A DNA stretch of 7,635 bases, taken from positions 7,185-14,819 of the forward strand of contig DAFJ01000013.1 in NCBI GenBank assembly GCA_002497905.1, given 5' to 3'. Source of the DNA: Euryarchaeota archaeon UBA251 (GTDB taxonomy: Archaea > Thermoplasmatota > Poseidoniia > Poseidoniales > Thalassarchaeaceae). Numbering within the stretch: the first letter of the stretch is position 1; each line of letters starts with the position of its first letter. The notes beneath the pieces were generated by a model that saw nothing but the letters and a program-made list of their open reading frames with translations, did no database searches and was not told the DNA's origin. The translations under genes and the position numbers were made by a program. Positions 1 through 5,308 of this stretch are shown here, piece by piece.

Positions 1-233
1 TGCTCTGTATGGAAGGAAGGCCAGCCACAACCAGAATCATACTTCATTTCCGAAGTGAATAGAAGATGGTCACAACATACACAATGGTAGTTTCCATCCC
101 TATCCTCAGTATACAAATCACCAGTGAATGGACGTTCAGTCGCACCCTGCCGTGTAACCTTGTAGGCTAATCGGCTCAAACGATTCCGCCACTCAGCATC
201 ACGCTCATTGTCTAATCTTGGTTTACCTGACAT
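1..233 (-). CDS. msrB: Peptide-methionine (R)-S-oxide reductase MsrB, N-terminal part (cut by window edge)
   Basis: Reduces methionine-(R)-sulfoxide in oxidised proteins, a cytosolic repair enzyme that normally uses thioredoxin. Only the first 77 codons are in the window; the frame is open to position 1, and the catalytic cysteine near the usual C-terminus is outside. Visible family signatures: the YKVTRQGATERPFTG block (residues 24-38), a CxxC zinc pair at C51/C54, LLFTS, and the diagnostic DSGCGWPSF block (66-74), whose C69 is the resolving cysteine in thioredoxin-dependent members. The ATG at 233 lies one base after the queC stop, with GGTGA (243-239) five bases upstream, so it is almost certainly translated from the queC message. 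Family assignment is very secure; whether the gene is complete beyond the window cannot be seen. Its link to preQ0 synthesis is only positional. Confidence 0.95.
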   Translation of the reverse strand, partial: MSGKPRLDNERDAEWRNRLSRLAYKVTRQGATERPFTGDLYTEDRDGNYHCVCCDHLLFTSEMKYDSGCGWPSFHTE

Positions 234-234
234 A

Positions 235-1008
235 TCATTCACCATACTCCGCCTGTACATTCAACGCATGTCTAAGCACGGATTTCCAATCTTCGATGTA
301 TTCTACTGGATCATCCCGTCCAATCTCATGGAAAGCTAGAATCCGTTCTATGTCTGAACCAGTCCGACCATTGGAACGGCCTTCTGAATCCGGAGCATAA
401 GAGGTGATGGTGCTCCTCATGACATCATCAAAATCTAGCCCGAGTGATTCACACGATTCGAGACAATCTCGTAGAATCGAAGTCTTATCGCCATCGATGT
501 AAGGGAGCTCAAAGGCAATCCGTTCAGACCCCCAATTACCAATCTCAAATGCATTCTGCAACGCATTGTAGAATTCTGGACGGCAATCAGGATAAATTGC
601 ATGATCTCCACTATGGACTCCAAGTGCGATGCTCACATCCAAATCCTCTCTTTCAGATACACTCAGGGCAAGACCATACAGGATAGATGCGAAGATAGCA
701 TTGCGATTTGGAACGACGGTTTGCTTCATCTGTTCCTCCTCATAATGACCCTCAGGTACTTCAATCTCAGATGAGGTTAGAGCCGAATGAAATACTGACA
801 TCGAAGAAGTAAGATCCACTACTGAATGAGACACCGGAAGACCTGCACTCTGGAAACGGGCAATATTTTCCTTGGCACGAACAATCTCAATCGAATGCTT
901 CTGACCATAACGATACGAAATACAAGTGACCGTGTAACCTCGAGTTAAGAGGTTCAGTAGCAAAGAAGTGGAATCCATACCACCCGATAATGCCATGACT
1001 GCGCGCAT
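235..1008 (-). CDS. queC: 7-cyano-7-deazaguanine (preQ0) synthase QueC, zinc-ribbon cysteines missing
   Basis: QueC converts 7-carboxy-7-deazaguanine, ammonia and ATP to preQ0, the last step before tRNA insertion as archaeosine precursor. The 257-residue protein starts with the ATP-pyrophosphatase PP-loop SGGMDS (8-13) and keeps VPNRN (99-103) and YPDCRPEF (139-146). The ATG at 1008 was chosen because it follows the queE stop by two bases, has GGGGGTG (1023-1017) ending eight bases upstream, and puts the PP-loop at the usual place; an ATG at 1056 would add 16 residues inside queE. Oddity: where QueC normally has a four-cysteine zinc ribbon (one C, then CGxCxxC followed by an ER...AF tail), this protein reads A205, N213, T216, D219 in an otherwise matching frame (NGRTGSD then IERILAF). 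It may be an active zinc-free variant or a divergent QueC-like enzyme. Confidence 0.9.
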   Translation of the reverse strand: MRAVMALSGGMDSTSLLLNLLTRGYTVTCISYRYGQKHSIEIVRAKENIARFQSAGLPVSHSVVDLTSSMSVFHSALTSSEIEVPEGHYEEEQMKQTVVPNRNAIFASILYGLALSVSEREDLDVSIALGVHSGDHAIYPDCRPEFYNALQNAFEIGNWGSERIAFELPYIDGDKTSILRDCLESCESLGLDFDDVMRSTITSYAPDSEGRSNGRTGSDIERILAFHEIGRDDPVEYIEDWKSVLRHALNVQAEYGE

Positions 1009-1010
1009 AA

Positions 1011-1613
1011 TCACAACACCCCCATCCATTTGTGAGTCTGTAAAGAAAGCCGCCACCCTGGATTCAACTTCACTATCGATTCCACGCTCTGGAAGTTTCT
1101 ACCGTTCTCTTCGACTGATATGTTATCCATGTAGCATGGCTGAAGGAACAGATTTTCGAATCCATCAATCAAATCGTTGTAAATCTCAAGATCTTGACCG
1201 CAGTACACGACTTTAAACTCATTACCGCTACGTTGACGGATTTTCACACCAGGATATATCTGATCTTTTGGAGATACACAAATCCAATCGATGATTGGAT
1301 CTACCTCAATGGTTCCGTTAGTTTCAATCGATAGCGTGATGTCATGTTCTTTCAAACGGCCACCAATCGTCGCGAGATCTTGCATCGCGGGTTCACCACC
1401 CGTGAAGATGACACGATTGCAATTGTAGGATAGAACCTCCTCCACAATGGAGTCTAAGGTCCGCTCAGTGAAAGTCAGAAAATCTGTATCGCACCATTCG
1501 CATCGAAGGTTGCAATTACCGAATCTCACGAAAACATGGGGAATACCAGCATGGTATCCTTCGCCCTGTACAGAGTGAAATATCTCCACGATTGGATAAG
1601 TTACCTCAGTCAT
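1011..1613 (-). CDS. queE: 7-carboxy-7-deazaguanine synthase QueE (radical SAM)
   Basis: Radical SAM enzyme that rearranges 6-carboxy-tetrahydropterin (CPH4) to 7-carboxy-7-deazaguanine, using a [4Fe-4S] cluster, SAM and Mg2+. The 200-residue protein has the early EIFHSVQGEG substrate/SAM segment (10-19), the cluster motif CNLRCEWC (C34, C38, C41, the CxxxCxxC spacing), CDTDF, TGGEP (71-75), SIETNGT (95-101), CVSPK (112-116) and a C-terminal LSLQTHKWMGV close. Length is normal for archaeal QueE. Start: ATG at 1613 preferred; a GTG at 1622 would add three residues (203 in all) and sits two bases after the folE stop. No clear ribosome site is present apart from GAGAG, so translation is probably coupled to folE. 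The queC start follows the stop by two bases. Assignment is secure, and the neighbours supply the preceding (folE) and following (queC) pathway steps. Confidence 0.95.
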   Translation of the reverse strand: MTEVTYPIVEIFHSVQGEGYHAGIPHVFVRFGNCNLRCEWCDTDFLTFTERTLDSIVEEVLSYNCNRVIFTGGEPAMQDLATIGGRLKEHDITLSIETNGTIEVDPIIDWICVSPKDQIYPGVKIRQRSGNEFKVVYCGQDLEIYNDLIDGFENLFLQPCYMDNISVEENGRNFQSVESIVKLNPGWRLSLQTHKWMGVL

Positions 1614-1624
1614 CTGGAACACTC

Positions 1625-2218
1625 TCAGAGATCTTTTGAGTTCGATTGGATTAATTGTAAAAGTTCAGAACGTGCTTCTGAACGATCGAAAAACACACCA
1701 CGCATCGCGCTTGTAGTCATGACTGCATTCTGCTTCAAGACGCCCCGACAACGCATACAACCATGCCTCGCTTCAATGATGACTGCGGAACCAAGTGGTT
1801 GGATATGTTCCTCAAGATCATCCGCGATACCTTTCGTAATTCGTTCCTGATTTTGCAATCTCTTTGCATGGAGATCTGTAAGGCGGGCTAACTTACTAAT
1901 CCCAACAATTCGATCTACAGGGATATACGCGACATGGGCTCGACCAGAGAAGGGCTGAAGATGATGCTCACATGTAGAATGGAATTCGATATCCTTGAGC
2001 AGTACAATGCCATCGTAACCTTCCCCATTGAATGTTGAAGACAGAATCTCAGAAGCTGAAGTTGTATATCCGGAGAATATCTCATCGAACATAGATACAA
2101 CCCGCTCAGGTGTGTCAACTAGGCCCTCTCTGGAACCAGATTCTTCTTCTGAACGTTCGATCCATTCTAGTAGAGTACGGACGGCCGTTTTCGCTTCTTC
2201 TCGATTAAGTTCCGACAT
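1625..2218 (-). CDS. folE: GTP cyclohydrolase I, type FolE
   Basis: Hydrolyses GTP to 7,8-dihydroneopterin triphosphate, entry step to both folate/pterin and 7-deazaguanine synthesis. The 197-residue protein has VDTPERV (34-40), the zinc and active-site block STCEHHLQPF (81-90; by family alignment the zinc ligands are C83 and H86), GISKLARL (106-113) and RHGCMRCRG (151-159) with H152 and third ligand C154. This is the zinc-dependent type I fold familiar from bacteria and eukaryotes, not the MptA/FolE2 type that many euryarchaea use. ATG at 2218 is preceded by AAGGAGGAT, a near-ideal ribosome site inside the end of the upstream RHH gene. Sitting ahead of queE and queC, its product most likely feeds preQ0 synthesis, though a role in pterin synthesis cannot be excluded. 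QueD, needed between FolE and QueE, is not in this run. Confidence 0.96.
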   Translation of the reverse strand: MSELNREEAKTAVRTLLEWIERSEEESGSREGLVDTPERVVSMFDEIFSGYTTSASEILSSTFNGEGYDGIVLLKDIEFHSTCEHHLQPFSGRAHVAYIPVDRIVGISKLARLTDLHAKRLQNQERITKGIADDLEEHIQPLGSAVIIEARHGCMRCRGVLKQNAVMTTSAMRGVFFDRSEARSELLQLIQSNSKDL

Positions 2219-2221
2219 GAT

Positions 2222-2398
2222 TCAATCCTCCTTCGAAATTCTACCATGCCTAGCATCAATATCATCCAGTTGATCGAGGAGTTTTCGACATGCCGTCCGA
2301 ATAGCATCTGCAAGGCTGACGAACTTCGCATCATCGCCAACATGAGTGCGAAGATCTGTCATCAATTGTTCAGGCATGTCCAGAGATACCTTTGGCAT
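2222..2398 (-). CDS. Small ribbon-helix-helix (CopG/MetJ/Arc-type) DNA-binding protein
   Basis: A 58-residue protein with the layout of a ribbon-helix-helix regulator: a short beta strand MPKVSLDMP (1-9) with alternating polar/hydrophobic residues, helix A from about residue 9 to 20, a turn around GDDAKFVS (21-28), and helix B from about 29 to 46 (LADAIRTACRKLLDQLDD), then a charged tail. RHH proteins dimerise and insert the paired strands in the DNA major groove; some are transcription factors, others antitoxins. It is the first gene of the folE-queE-queC-msrB run: its stop is three bases before folE, and its last codons carry the folE ribosome site. No ribosome site precedes its own ATG, which suits a leaderless first gene. 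No toxin gene is adjacent, so I infer a local, perhaps autoregulatory, repressor. Its ligand, if any, is unknown. Confidence 0.85.
   Translation of the reverse strand: MPKVSLDMPEQLMTDLRTHVGDDAKFVSLADAIRTACRKLLDQLDDIDARHGRISKED
2225..2233 (-). promoter_or_regulatory. Strong ribosome binding site of folE
   Basis: AAGGAGGAT on the minus strand; the GGAGG core ends eight bases before the folE ATG. It lies within the last codons of the RHH gene, so ribosomes finishing that gene stop on top of it. It is the strongest Shine-Dalgarno in the window and suggests folE is made at a higher rate than the RHH protein. Confidence 0.8.
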
Positions 2399-2420
2399 GA
2401 TACGCGGTCAGACGAGGCCT

Positions 2421-2431
2421 AGATAATACTA
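2421..2431 (-). promoter_or_regulatory. Candidate archaeal TATA element for the RHH-folE-queE-queC-msrB unit
   Basis: Minus strand reads TAGTATTATCT from about -33 to -23 relative to the RHH ATG at 2398, centred near -27/-28. In archaea TATA boxes lie about 24-30 nt upstream of the transcription start; that would put the start at or next to the ATG, consistent with the missing ribosome site (leaderless mRNA). The stretch between it and the ATG is G+C-rich, so the A+T segment stands out. Position and composition are seen; promoter function is inferred. Confidence 0.5.
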
Positions 2432-2434
2432 TGC

Positions 2435-2450
2435 TATTACTCAAGTAATA
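2435..2450. promoter_or_regulatory. Perfect inverted repeat, candidate operator upstream of the preQ0 unit
   Basis: TATTACT-TG-AGTAATA on the minus strand: two perfect 7-bp arms with a 2-bp centre, starting immediately after the permease stop codon and ending just upstream of the candidate TATA element, where the BRE would lie. A third related half-site, AGTATTA, follows within the TATA element, so repressor binding could occlude TBP/TFB. The RHH protein made from the next gene is the obvious candidate ligand, since RHH dimers commonly bind short A+T-rich inverted or direct repeats. A terminator is less likely because no T-run follows. Confidence 0.5.
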
Positions 2451-3701
2451 TCAAGAGATGCTCTCAACAAGGTCTTCCCGGTTAAACTGGCGTGATGCCC
2501 AAGCTGTCGCTGCTAGTGCATAGAGGATACTGCTACCCATCCACAGGACTGCATAGAGGAGGGTGAAATCGTCTAGTAGAGAAGCACGCATTCCAAGAGA
2601 AATATTGAACACAGGGGCGATGAACCACCAGAGTTCGATACTCTCCATATTGACGAATTGAGCGAATATAGCTGGGCCAATGAAGAGTATGATTACGGGA
2701 CCTAGTGTAGACCCTGCTTCTTTGACAGAACGTGCACGCATCGCAATTGCCATCTCGACGGCAACGACGAAAACGGCGAAAAGAATGATTGTCACCAGGA
2801 ACATTACCCAACCCTCCAATGATACGCTTGGTGTAGAGAAGAATCCGCCTGCAAGGAAATGAATTGCTGCGAAAAGGCCAACCATCTGAAACAACACCGA
2901 GGCACTCGCAATTATCGCCACAGCCAACCACTTGCCCCACATCAGATCATCTCGACGTATCGGAGTGCATAGAAGAGCCTCGAGTGTACCTCGCTCTCGT
3001 TCCCCTGCTGTGAGATCGATTGATGGTTGGACTGCGGATGTTGCAGTCCATAAGGCAATGATGAATGGTACAAACATCGCGAATGCAAATGCGGCCTGCT
3101 CGCCACTCGTTGCGACATCTGTAGTTGTTCCACCTGCATCCCATCCTACGGGGTCTCGGACATCATCGAAAGTTAGAGAAACTCCATTCAGAGTAGCATT
3201 GATGATCTCATCTTCCCAGATATCTACAGCGAGTATGATTCGGTCAAAGGCCTCTCGGGATAACTCATCAGTGCTATCTGAAAAAACAACAAAATCCCAG
3301 TTCTCCGTAGCATTACCATCGGTTTTTCTGAGTAGTAAAGTTGCATGATTCGAACCATTCTCAATAGATTCTGATGCCTCATTGAGGAAGATCGAATGAT
3401 TACCAAGGTGCTTGCCATCCTCAAATTCAACGACATAGGACTGGACAGATATCCTTGACTCATTGAGATGTTGTTCTAAACTGCCAGGCAATACTGAATT
3501 ATCATCGACATATACAACTACGTCAAGATCGATTAAATCCAATTCGGCAGCTTCACCTTGAAGGAACCAAGGGACGGCAATGAAAATCATTGGGAAGATG
3601 ATTAACGGCACAAGAAGTAGAGCCGCAATTGTCCTCCAATCACGTATGAAATCGACTAGTTCCTTACCTGCAACTGTTCGAATGGAATAGAGCCGGTTCA
3701 T
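2451..3701 (-). CDS. ABC-2 type transporter permease, NatB-like
   Basis: Membrane subunit of an exporter-type ABC transporter. In the 416-residue form, TM1 is at about 24-47 (IAALLLVPLIIFPMIFIAVP), followed by a soluble loop of roughly 155 residues that should face outside, with N-x-S/T sequons, then a membrane half with TM segments near 205-225, 258-284, 296-318, 333-351, 358-370 and 380-402. The GERERGTLEALLCTPI segment (233-248), between two TM helices, is the conserved coupling motif of NatB/ABC-2 permeases. ATG at 3701 was chosen because it overlaps the ATPase stop as ATGA, with GGGGG seven bases upstream; a start at 3755 would add 18 residues inside the ATPase gene. NatAB of Bacillus exports Na+, but relatives carry other cargo, so no substrate is assigned. 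Followed directly by the regulatory region of the preQ0 unit. Confidence 0.88.
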   Translation of the reverse strand: MNRLYSIRTVAGKELVDFIRDWRTIAALLLVPLIIFPMIFIAVPWFLQGEAAELDLIDLDVVVYVDDNSVLPGSLEQHLNESRISVQSYVVEFEDGKHLGNHSIFLNEASESIENGSNHATLLLRKTDGNATENWDFVVFSDSTDELSREAFDRIILAVDIWEDEIINATLNGVSLTFDDVRDPVGWDAGGTTTDVATSGEQAAFAFAMFVPFIIALWTATSAVQPSIDLTAGERERGTLEALLCTPIRRDDLMWGKWLAVAIIASASVLFQMVGLFAAIHFLAGGFFSTPSVSLEGWVMFLVTIILFAVFVVAVEMAIAMRARSVKEAGSTLGPVIILFIGPAIFAQFVNMESIELWWFIAPVFNISLGMRASLLDDFTLLYAVLWMGSSILYALAATAWASRQFNREDLVESIS

Positions 3702-4525
3702 TCCTCTTCCCCCAGATTCGATTTCTTTCCACGCATCGAAAGTTTCAGCCACCATCGACTCAATCCACTCTCTTCCTCTTGGCGATTCATCCGTGAGACA
3801 TCTTGGGTCAGTGCCATGTAAGCATCTTCAAGATCAGCAGTACCTGTGGATTCGAGTAAATCATCTGGTGATCCATCAGCACGTACAGTCCCATTGTGTA
3901 TGATTAGAATTCGGTCACATATGCGCTGTGCCTCAGAGAGCATATGCGTGCTGTAGATGACGGTTCCACCTTCATCTCCAAGAGAACGGACAAGGCCGCG
4001 TACTTTTCTAGCACTCGTTACATCAAGACCTGCTGTTGGTTCATCTAGAAGTAGTAAATCAGGTCCATGAGCAACAGCTCGAATCAAGGCAATCTTCTGC
4101 CTCATTCCTCGTGAGAAACCGCGTGTACTCCGATGTAGTTCATCCTCAATATCAAGAGCCCGTGCAAATCGAAGAGTTCTCGCCCAAGATGCCTTGTCTG
4201 AACGACCATGTATTCGAGTATGGTATCGGATATTCTCCCATGCGGTCAACCGATGATACAGACCCGTAGCCTCAGGAACAACTCCCAGTCGTTCACGTAC
4301 CTGATCAACAGGCTCTTCCTTACCATCAACCATGAAGGCTACTCTACCAACAGACGGACGATAGACCCCACAAAGAAGACGAAGTAATGTCGTCTTACCG
4401 GCACCATTACCGCCGACAAGGCCAACTATCTCTCCGCGCCTCAGTTCGATGTCGACATCCCGAAGAGCATCGACTTCACCAAATGACTTGGAGACCGATT
4501 CAACGCGGAGCAGAACATCTCCCAT
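3698..4525 (-). CDS. ABC transporter ATP-binding subunit, NatA/CcmA-like
   Basis: Cytosolic ATPase driving the adjacent permease. The 275-residue protein has Walker A GGNGAGKTT (38-46), a Q-loop in which the usual glutamine is glutamate (VPEATGLY, E85), as common in NatA/DrrA-type subunits, signature FSRGM (137-141, in place of LSGGQ), Walker B LLLLDEP (157-163) with D-loop AGLD (165-168), and H-loop H194 in STHML. Nucleotide motifs are complete, so it should be active. The last 30 or so residues are a charged tail beyond the nucleotide-binding domain. ATG at 4525 has GAGG (4537-4534) eight bases upstream; the preceding small gene ends ten bases before. The stop overlaps the permease start by four bases, strong evidence for one complex. 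Substrate unknown; sodium or drug efflux is possible by family resemblance only. Confidence 0.93.
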   Translation of the reverse strand: MGDVLLRVESVSKSFGEVDALRDVDIELRRGEIVGLVGGNGAGKTTLLRLLCGVYRPSVGRVAFMVDGKEEPVDQVRERLGVVPEATGLYHRLTAWENIRYHTRIHGRSDKASWARTLRFARALDIEDELHRSTRGFSRGMRQKIALIRAVAHGPDLLLLDEPTAGLDVTSARKVRGLVRSLGDEGGTVIYSTHMLSEAQRICDRILIIHNGTVRADGSPDDLLESTGTADLEDAYMALTQDVSRMNRQEEESGLSRWWLKLSMRGKKSNLGEEE

Positions 4526-4535
4526 GGATATGGCC

Positions 4536-4841
4536 TCATCTCATCGCGGCATCTACAGATGCCATCAATCCAGGATGAACCTCTTCAACACGCTGGGCTC
4601 TTGAGATTAGGTCCTCCATGTGACTCTTAACCTCAGTCCGGTCAATACCGACCTCTATCAGATTTGAGAGCATCATTAATCCACCATGAATCGCACCTGC
4701 ATCTAGGTAAGCATCGTTCGTGATTGCTCCATCCTGGCGAAGAACATCGAGAGCATCCACAAGGGATTCTATCCTCGAACGAATTTGATTAGCAGTAATC
4801 GATTTGATTTCTGCACGAATCTCAGAGAGGAGGGATTCCAT
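4536..4841 (-). CDS. Small helical protein of unknown function
   Basis: I do not recognise this family. The 101-residue product (ATG at 4841; a TTG at 4844 would add one residue) has no cysteines, no signal peptide and no membrane segment. It looks almost entirely helical: an amphipathic N-terminal stretch to about residue 35 (ending VDALDVLRQ), a break at DGAITNDAY (37-45), a hydrophobic helix around AIHGGLMMLSNLIEVG (50-65), then a charged helix and a short tail. It lies 32 bases after the epimerase and 10 bases before the ABC ATPase, with all neighbours in the same direction, so it is probably co-transcribed. It might be an accessory to the transporter or an adaptor unrelated to either neighbour; the sequence does not decide. 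Reality as a gene rests on tight packing and the lack of any alternative frame there. Confidence 0.75.
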   Translation of the reverse strand: MESLLSEIRAEIKSITANQIRSRIESLVDALDVLRQDGAITNDAYLDAGAIHGGLMMLSNLIEVGIDRTEVKSHMEDLISRAQRVEEVHPGLMASVDAAMR

Positions 4842-4873
4842 CAAATCACTCGACTAGATACTCACCTATAACT

Positions 4874-5296
4874 TCACTCGGCAATAGGTCGTTGGACAAG
4901 TTCAACGAGAACGCCACCTGTAGAAGATGGATGGACGAAGGCAATCTTGGAACCATGGGCGCCGTTGCGTGCTACCTCATCGACCATACGGACACCATTG
5001 GCAACAAGCCGGTCGATTAGCAACTGGACATCATCGACACGAAACGCAATTTGCTGAACACCTTCGCCGCGACGATCAATGAAACGCCCGATTGGAGTAT
5101 CTGGCCCAGTCGCTTCGAGGAGTTCGATCCTTACCGGCTCCGAGGTTTCACCAGAAGTTGAAAGGAAACGAGCAATGACGCCATCGTCCGGCAAAGATTC
5201 GTCTTCGCCACGTAGGAGGCCTAATGCTGTCCAGAAAGGTGTTCTCTCGTCTAACGTCTTAACTGCAATTCCGATATGGTCGATTTCAATATTCAT
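4874..5296 (-). CDS. mce: Methylmalonyl-CoA epimerase (VOC/glyoxalase fold)
   Basis: Interconverts (S)- and (R)-methylmalonyl-CoA, supplying the isomer used by the mutase encoded just upstream. The 140-residue protein has the two-module VOC pattern: IDHIGIAV near the N-terminus with metal ligand H7, RIELLEATGPDTPIGRF in mid-chain whose glutamate aligns with the second ligand, GEGVQQIAFRVDD, and the closing AHGSKIAFVHP ... GGVLVELVQ, with the final ligand glutamate. The usual HH of the third ligand site is QQ here, a variant I recall from actinobacterial epimerases, so I do not treat it as loss of function. Start: ATG at 5296 with GAGGTG (5307-5302) five bases upstream; an overlapping GTG at 5299 would add one residue. 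It begins nine bases after the mutase stop, and the ribosome site overlaps that stop, giving tight coupling. Confidence 0.92.
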   Translation of the reverse strand: MNIEIDHIGIAVKTLDERTPFWTALGLLRGEDESLPDDGVIARFLSTSGETSEPVRIELLEATGPDTPIGRFIDRRGEGVQQIAFRVDDVQLLIDRLVANGVRMVDEVARNGAHGSKIAFVHPSSTGGVLVELVQRPIAE

Positions 5297-5301
5297 CACA
5301 A

Positions 5302-5308
5302 CACCTCA
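5302..5308 (-). promoter_or_regulatory. Ribosome binding site of the epimerase, overlapping the mutase stop
   Basis: Minus strand TGAGGTG: the mutase stop TGA shares bases with the GAGGTG site, which ends five bases before the ATG at 5296. It decides the epimerase start, because the spacing is too short (two bases) for the GTG at 5299. Confidence 0.7.

Noticed and set aside
218..1216. Plus-strand open frames opposite queC and queE
   Set aside because: They are antisense to well-supported enzymes, have no recognisable motifs and no ribosome sites; they are shadows of the minus-strand genes.
235..2398. Anti-phage or DNA-modification system built on QueC-like/7-deazaguanine chemistry (Qat, Cap9-type, dpd)
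   Set aside because: No nuclease, helicase, TatD, cyclase or dpd gene is in the window; folE and queE next to queC point to ordinary preQ0 supply.
2435..2450. The inverted repeat as a terminator of the ABC transporter unit
   Set aside because: The stem is A+T-rich with a two-base centre and no T-tract follows; position upstream of a TATA-like element fits an operator better.
2932..3348. A 138-codon plus-strand frame opposite the permease
   Set aside because: Serine/arginine-rich low-quality translation directly antisense to a conserved transmembrane protein; no independent support.
4260..4280. ABC ATPase with glutamate in place of the Q-loop glutamine, and GG in place of GP in Walker A
   Set aside because: E in the Q-loop is frequent in NatA/DrrA-type subunits and the Walker A glycine/lysine/threonine residues are intact, so activity is not in doubt.
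5020..5060. Methylmalonyl-CoA epimerase has QQ where many members have the metal-binding HH
   Set aside because: I recall actinobacterial epimerases with the same QQ, and glutamine can serve as a metal ligand in the VOC superfamily, so this looks like a known variant, not a broken enzyme.
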